A stretch of DNA of 55,729 nt from Winogradskyella epiphytica. Lineage in GTDB: Bacteria; Bacteroidota; Bacteroidia; Flavobacteriales; Flavobacteriaceae. The notes beneath the pieces are model-generated. The model was not told where the DNA came from and did no database searches. It worked only from the letters and a program-made list of their open reading frames with translations. Every line of letters begins with the position of its first letter. Position 1 is the stretch's first letter. The DNA lies in the NCBI RefSeq assembly GCF_003217215.1, contig NZ_QJTD01000009.1:1-55729 (forward strand), given 5' to 3'. The position numbers and the translations under genes were made by a program. This document shows positions 51,754 to 55,729 of this stretch, one piece after another.

Positions 51754-52116
51754 ATGAGCATCCAAGAGATAGCACAAGATTTCCTACAATTAGTGAGCAG
51801 CGGAAAAGTACATGAAGGTTTCAATAATTATGTATCGGCAAATTTTATTCATCACAATCAATACTTCAAAGGAACTAGAGAAGCTTTGCAAACCGCAATG
51901 ATAGAAGCGCACGAAACCAGTCCGAATGAATTTTTGGAAGTGAAAAAATCGTACGTGGACAAAGATACCGTCATTACACACGCCCTAGTGAAAAAACAGG
52001 ATATGGAAATCGCGGTAGTGCATATCTTTAGATTCGAAGATTCTAAAATAGTTGAACTCTGGGACATAGGACAGGTCATAGATACGAAAAGCCCCAATGA
52101 AAATGGTTCGTTTTAG
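51754..52116 (+). CDS. SnoaL/NTF2-like protein
   Basis: A 120-residue NTF2-fold protein of the SnoaL-like kind: FNNYVSANFIHHNQYFKGTREAL near the front and VVHIFRFEDSKIVELWDIGQVI at the end are typical. The Asn-Gln and His positions of the pocket are present, but no enzyme role can be assigned. Confidence 0.85.
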   Translation: MSIQEIAQDFLQLVSSGKVHEGFNNYVSANFIHHNQYFKGTREALQTAMIEAHETSPNEFLEVKKSYVDKDTVITHALVKKQDMEIAVVHIFRFEDSKIVELWDIGQVIDTKSPNENGSF

Positions 52117-52151
52117 CAGCCTATATTTAACATGAATTATAAGAAAATAAG

Positions 52152-52610
52152 TTGTACATGGAAGTATCACAGAAAGTACTAATTAAGCAACCAGTAGAAA
52201 CGGTTTGGAAGGTAATAACCGACTTTAAAAATTGCACAAACTTTATCAGTAGTATTAAAAAAATTGAAGTTCTTGAAGAACCAAAAGAAACCTTAATCGG
52301 ATTTAAGTGGAAAGAAACCAGAGAAATGTTTGGAAAAGAAGCCACTGAAATCATGTGGATTACCGAAGCGGTTAAAAATGAATACTACCAAACAAGAGCA
52401 GAGAGTCATGGCGCCATTTATATCTCTAAATTAGTAGTGCAAGCCAAAGGGGATGTTACCCAACTAAGTATGTCGTTTTCATCATCTGCTCAAACAATCA
52501 TGGCGAAAATTATTTCTAGTCTTATGGGCTTTATCATAAAAGGCAGTATGAAAAAAGCTATGGCTAAAGACTTAAAGGATATGAAATTACACTTAGAATC
52601 TAATGTCTAA
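52152..52610 (+). CDS. SRPBCC-family protein
   Basis: A 152-residue SRPBCC fold: VSQKVLIKQPVETVWKVITDFKNCTNFIS at the front, a beta-sheet core, and the long C-terminal helix region FIIKGSMKKAMAKDLKDMKLHLE. It is the second SRPBCC gene of the row and differs from the first (no membrane helix). Probably a binder of lipophilic ligands. Confidence 0.87.
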   Translation: MYMEVSQKVLIKQPVETVWKVITDFKNCTNFISSIKKIEVLEEPKETLIGFKWKETREMFGKEATEIMWITEAVKNEYYQTRAESHGAIYISKLVVQAKGDVTQLSMSFSSSAQTIMAKIISSLMGFIIKGSMKKAMAKDLKDMKLHLESNV

Positions 52611-52653
52611 CGCTCTAAAATTCTGTTAACATAAAACCCTAAATAAATGAAGT

Positions 52654-53079
52654 ATGAAATATGTATGGATACCATTGCTTTGTATATATCTCTTGTCTTG
52701 TAATAAAATAACTAACAATAAAACTTTCAAAGCCAAAACCTGTGTGGAAAAAGTCATTCTTAGAGACCAGGAATTAGGTGAAATTAGAAATCAAGCAAGT
52801 CTCAAGGTCTCGCTAAGTGAATCCATTGGCACTTACACGTCTCACTTAATGTCATTAAATTATGAGTGCTGTCCAGAAACATTCCAAAAAGAATTTAAAG
52901 AACATATAAGTGCCTGGATCAATATTAAAACAGTGACGGATAAATATCCCGAATTACGTGGAGAAATGCATGATCTATTCCTACTATTAGAAAATGGAAG
53001 AGACGCGGAAGAATTTAAAATGTTGAGTAAGAAAATATGGCAAACTTGGAATAGTATTCAATATAATTATAAGGAATAA
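52654..53079 (+). CDS. Hypothetical small lipoprotein
   Basis: A 141-residue protein with a lipoprotein signal (MKYVWIPLLCIYLLSCNK; lipidated Cys16) and a mostly helical body containing ECCPETFQKEF with a Cys pair. I do not recognise it. It closes the eight-gene row; a terminator-like hairpin at 53172-53202 follows. Confidence 0.7.
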   Translation: MKYVWIPLLCIYLLSCNKITNNKTFKAKTCVEKVILRDQELGEIRNQASLKVSLSESIGTYTSHLMSLNYECCPETFQKEFKEHISAWINIKTVTDKYPELRGEMHDLFLLLENGRDAEEFKMLSKKIWQTWNSIQYNYKE

Positions 53080-54049
53080 AAGCCCCACGTCACAAATAAA
53101 TCACAATCGCTCTTTATGAAGAACACTAACACAAGTTTGTAGGTAAACTTATTAGGCTAATTTTAAGAATAAAAAAAAAGCAGATCTAATGATCTGCTTT
53201 TTCCAACTTAACTAAAAGCAGCTGATTAATAGCAAGCTAAGTTATGTAAAAATAAATTAAAATCATTGTGTTTTTTAGTTTTTTTATGATTTACAACCCC
53301 GAAAAATCATGAATAGATCAGTCTATTTCCTATAAACAAAACATGAAAAACACCAATTGTTTCCCTAAATGCCTAAATAAAGAACCCATACTATTTTGGC
53401 GCATATCATAATTTAGAAAGAAATAACACTTCATAATTAAATTAAGGGTATATCAATATGAACAACATTCGGACGTAACAAGAACCATATTCATAGACAA
53501 ATCACAATCGCTCAGAATTATGAATACAGACTCACCTGCTAATTTGTAACCATAATGTCTATATGGGCAATTTTTAAATAAAAAAGCAGACCATAAGGCC
53601 TGCTTATATCATCTTAAAAGATGAATATACAAAAGATAATAGGTTGGTTATTTGTGAGCAATTTAATTAAAATAGTGTATTTAATCATAATATTTTATGA
53701 CTTATTTTAGGAATACACCAAAAATTGAGGGTAAAATGCATGGAGACAATTATATTCAAGTAACTATGAAAAAGTACTAAGATTTTACCAACGCACTTCT
53801 GTAAGATTCCTCACAATAGCAATCTTAGTTTTAAAAACAAACAAATGGATAAAGCCTTGTTTCAAATGTAATATTCATAAAATTAAACACTTAAGGGCTT
53901 CGTTTCTTTATAACCACGGCATTAGCTTTGCCTAAATACCCGTTTGAATTCTTCAGCGAAATTCATTGCTTTACTCTATCTTTTGGTTATGACGGAAAAT
54001 TATACCTGATGTTCCATAACCAGCTACACAAAAACCATGATAAAACTTA
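53080..54049. other. Non-coding stretch with two related units
   Basis: I see no intact gene. Two related units each start with AAATCACAATCGCTC (53098-53112 and 53499-53513) and end 60-70 nt further on in a hairpin with AAGCAGA and TCTGCTT or CTGCTT arms (53172-53202 and 53584-53605). The sequence between 53640 and 54049 has only short broken frames on both strands, probably decayed gene pieces. Confidence 0.5.
53172..53202 (+). terminator. Terminator of the small-gene row or of repeat unit 1
   Basis: AAAAGCAGATC and GATCTGCTTTT form a perfect stem with a TAAT loop, with an A-run before and T after. It is 93 nt past the last gene stop. Confidence 0.8.
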
Positions 54050-54276
54050 AATCAAAAAAAATCAACATCACCATTTACCTTCAAGACTACTGGCAGTACC
54101 CAAAAGAATGACTACGTCAGGCGGTAACTATGATGCTTGAAGATCTGTTAGGAGTGAGACTCACATACTCTAAAATAAATAAACTAACCATTAGCCAACT
54201 ACCCAACATCACGGAGCACCTTATACCTATTACTGACATGGAAACTTTCTTTGATAATTTTGATGTGATAGAATAA
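54050..54276 (+). pseudogene. Damaged copy of the end of the gene at 37545-38165
   Basis: About 226 nt match 37939-38164 with roughly 15 differences, in the same orientation and ending at the same stop position (TAA here, TAG there). A TTA codon of the first copy has become TGA at 54109-54111. Nothing of the front of the gene is present. This is a partial duplication 16 kb from its relative. Confidence 0.9.
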
Positions 54277-54411
54277 CTAAATTTATTTTCAAAACAGTAA
54301 TTTCCCACATTTACTATAATTTTCACTAAATTAGACACTTAAACCAATACCAAGACATACCAATAGTATTTATATAATTGAAAATATATGTACTAGTAGA
54401 TATATACGCAT

Positions 54412-54979
54412 GTTGCCAGTAATTTAACGGAACAGCTAAAAGTCAATTTGAATTGAAGGAATAGTAACCGAAAATCACAATTATATTTAAATAAGAAAAT
54501 AGAATCTTAACCGAAAATGACTTTAAAGAATAAAATATTACTAAATAAATTTCTTGTACCTACGATGTTGTTAGTTGTCTTAATAATCTATGTATTAAGT
54601 CAAAATTATTTAGAATTCGGATTTATAATTTATTATCTCATTTTGTGGTTAATAGTTTCACTATTTCTCTTTTACAAACAGAAAAACCATTTGATTGAAT
54701 ACAATGCTGAACCGAATGAATTAAAAATCAAATATTATACAGGAATAAATAAAACTGCTGAAAAGATTATTCAAATAGATAAAATTGTGAGCAACAAATT
54801 AGAAACGAGAATGTTTGACTTCGGATTTGATGTTTTGTCTATAAAGTATATTGACGAACAAAATTTATATGATCTAATAGATTTAAGAGTTAATAAAAAA
54901 GAAGATTGGATTGATATTTTAACTTCAATCAAAACAAAAGCTGAATAAGTAAGTCGGTGAAATAAAAACTACTGGCAAC
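54412..54979 (+). mobile_element. Integron-like gene cassette 1
   Basis: The unit starts GTTGCCAGTA (54412-54421) and ends with its exact reverse complement, TACTGGCAAC (54970-54979). Symmetry continues for about three more bases (AATTT against AGTTT). It holds one gene in the reading direction, as integron cassettes do. The 3' end of a preceding attC-like site (TATACGCATGTTG) runs into its start. No IntI gene is visible in the window. Confidence 0.6.
54517..54948 (+). CDS. Cassette 1 gene: small membrane protein
   Basis: A 143-residue protein with two helices (about 14-30 and 34-53) and a soluble C-terminal part (ELKIKYYTGINKTAEKIIQIDKI ... IDILTSIKTK) that may be a PH-like fold. I do not recognise a family. 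It starts 105 nt after the cassette boundary and stops 22 nt before the end boundary, so it fits the cassette closely. Confidence 0.75.
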   Translation: MTLKNKILLNKFLVPTMLLVVLIIYVLSQNYLEFGFIIYYLILWLIVSLFLFYKQKNHLIEYNAEPNELKIKYYTGINKTAEKIIQIDKIVSNKLETRMFDFGFDVLSIKYIDEQNLYDLIDLRVNKKEDWIDILTSIKTKAE

Positions 54980-55109
54980 AATGTATAACCGCAATTACGG
55001 CGGATTCGACTACGTCCGAATCCACTCGGAATTGCTAAAGTCAGTTCTAAATCGAAAAATTTGCGTACTTTAACCCGTAACTGACGGTTATACGAGACCG
55101 TTGTGTACC
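54970..55109 (+). repeat. attC-like recombination site between cassettes 1 and 2
   Basis: A ~130-nt imperfect palindrome. The left part has CAAC, then TATAACCG (54984-54991), then TTACGG; the right part mirrors it with CCGTAA, CGGTTATA (55085-55092) and GTTG. Unpaired bases sit between the blocks, as in attC sites. An inner hairpin, GGATTCG / CGAATCC, stands near 55001-55024. Length and shape are like large attC sites. The outer core is GTTG-type, not a perfect GTTRRRY. Confidence 0.6.
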
Positions 55110-55122
55110 ATTTGAAAAGACT

Positions 55123-55332
55123 ATGAACAACACAATTGAACATCCAAAACCCTATAAACACAAAAACTCTGAATACCAAAAAGAAATTTTAAATTACTTA
55201 AAACACGAGTTAGGGACAGTTAATTGGAATATAAAAAAACACGGAGAAAACTATGAAAGAAAAGCCCATAAAGAAATTTTAGAATATCATATTGCTATGG
55301 AGGACTTAACTCTCGGTATCAATCTCACGTAA
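55123..55332 (+). CDS. Cassette 2 gene: small hypothetical protein
   Basis: A 69-residue charged protein beginning MNNTIEHPKPYKHKNSEYQK, probably helical, without a membrane segment or recognised family. The start is 14 nt after the cassette boundary, the usual place for a cassette gene. Its end overlaps the minus-strand ORF by 27 nt. Confidence 0.55.
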   Translation: MNNTIEHPKPYKHKNSEYQKEILNYLKHELGTVNWNIKKHGENYERKAHKEILEYHIAMEDLTLGINLT

Positions 55333-55587
55333 TTCTATGAGAAAATCTATAATAGCTTTTGAATTTTCTTCTGATTGGTTTGCTTGGAAATTTTTAGATA
55401 AAATTCCGATGCGTTTTTTGACCTTAAAAGAGTAAAATTTATCATCTTTAGGTTCTACAAATCGGACTTTATAAACTTCGTCTTTTAATTTAAGAATTAT
55501 GTTATTAATTTCTTCTTTAGTATTTTTATAAAGAATTAATTTTTCTAATAAAGTTATAATTTTATCGGCAGGATTATTTACTAACAT
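55306..55587 (-). CDS. Cassette 2 minus-strand ORF, helical hypothetical protein
   Basis: From the ATG at 55587 (MLVNNPADKIITLLEKLILY) the product has 93 residues, mostly helical and charged. The frame is open to 55671, but that would leave the cassette and add a hydrophobic stretch, so I prefer 55587. No family recognised. It converges on and overlaps the plus-strand gene. Confidence 0.5.
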   Translation of the reverse strand: MLVNNPADKIITLLEKLILYKNTKEEINNIILKLKDEVYKVRFVEPKDDKFYSFKVKKRIGILSKNFQANQSEENSKAIIDFLIELREIDTES

Positions 55588-55729
55588 AAGAATAGTTTTA
55601 GAGGAACAATATCGGAAAAATAAAAACGGTACACAACAAAGTACTGTGGTAAAAAACAAGTAAAAAAGCATTAATTTCTCACCAAAGAACTTCTGTAACT
55701 ATCCTCATATATTAGTCCAGATTTAGCAA

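Larger units (their letters stand above)
55100..55637 (+). mobile_element. Integron-like gene cassette 2
   Basis: The unit starts GTTGTGTACC (55100-55109) and ends with its exact reverse complement, GGTACACAAC (55628-55637), again with TTT-type symmetry just inside. It holds a small plus-strand gene starting 14 nt after the boundary and a convergent minus-strand ORF. The sequence after 55637 does not clearly show a full palindrome before the window ends. Confidence 0.6.

Noticed and set aside
55123..55587. Toxin-antitoxin pair in cassette 2
   Set aside because: The two ORFs are convergent and overlap at their ends; toxin-antitoxin genes are normally in one operon. Neither resembles a known toxin or antitoxin.
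54412..55637. Plain integron with a standard attC
   Set aside because: The boundary cores GTTGCCA and GTTGTGT do not fit GTTRRRY, and no IntI gene is present. I call it integron-like only.
34697..55729. Second copy of the tRNA-Arg 3' end marking the far element boundary
   Set aside because: Reading through the region I found no repeat of the GCAGGTTTGAATCCTGC part, so no attR can be placed.

Overview
The window is low-GC DNA from a member of the Flavobacteriaceae (Bacteroidota). The evidence is the family's characteristic genes: Rho with a long charged N-terminal insert beside DUF4293, a BT_3928-family protein, a DUF1599 protein, a type IX secretion sorting domain, TonB receptors with partner lipoproteins and an RteC-type regulator. 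Promoters of the TTG / TAnnTTTG kind agree. I cannot name the genus.

Layout. 1-7.2 kb: a mostly minus-strand set of small stress or detoxification genes (truncated class V aminotransferase, RidA-like, mono-cluster ferredoxin, TMEM175-like channel, pirin, two acetyltransferases, a frameshifted DUF5996 gene, a flavin monooxygenase with a zinc-ribbon-like N-terminus). 7.4-12 kb: signalling genes (two AraC regulators, a receiver protein, a CHASE3-PAS histidine kinase, a tiny membrane protein). 12.1-15 kb: TrmH-type methyltransferase, rho, DUF4293. 15.2-18.8 kb: a sulfur-type cluster (DoxX, DsrE, SoxB-like phosphoesterase lipoprotein, TlpA thioredoxin). 18.9-30.3 kb: core genes (phosphodiesterase, truA, ABC exporter, cdaA, folP, DUF1599, BT_3928, permease, tpiA, prmA, clpS). 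30.4-34.6 kb: a second sulfur module (heavy-metal domain protein, persulfide dioxygenase-rhodanese, TauE/SafE, two YeeE/YedE proteins, Crp/Fnr regulator), with a perfect TGTGA-N6-TCACA site in front of the dioxygenase gene.

From the tRNA-Arg gene at 34.7 kb onward the window is accessory. A decayed mobile element follows the tRNA. Its integrase, its RteC regulator and the next gene each carry one in-frame stop codon (TGA, TAA, TAG). Between the last two lie two tandem 88-bp units, each with an identical 10-codon mini-ORF and a hairpin. Then come a STAS-like protein, lipoproteins, a thioesterase, a TonB receptor operon with a divergent Fur-family regulator, a siderophore receptor with a PepSY reductase-like protein, and a compact row of eight small genes. 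About 1.4 kb of non-coding and decayed DNA follows, including a second, damaged copy of the end of the 37.5-kb gene.

The last 1.3 kb holds what I think is the most interesting structure: two consecutive gene cassettes. Each begins with a 10-bp sequence whose exact reverse complement marks its end, and they are separated by a ~130-nt imperfect palindrome. This is the architecture of integron cassettes with attC sites, but the core sequence differs from the integron consensus and no integron integrase is visible. A related boundary appears on the minus strand near 39.86 kb.
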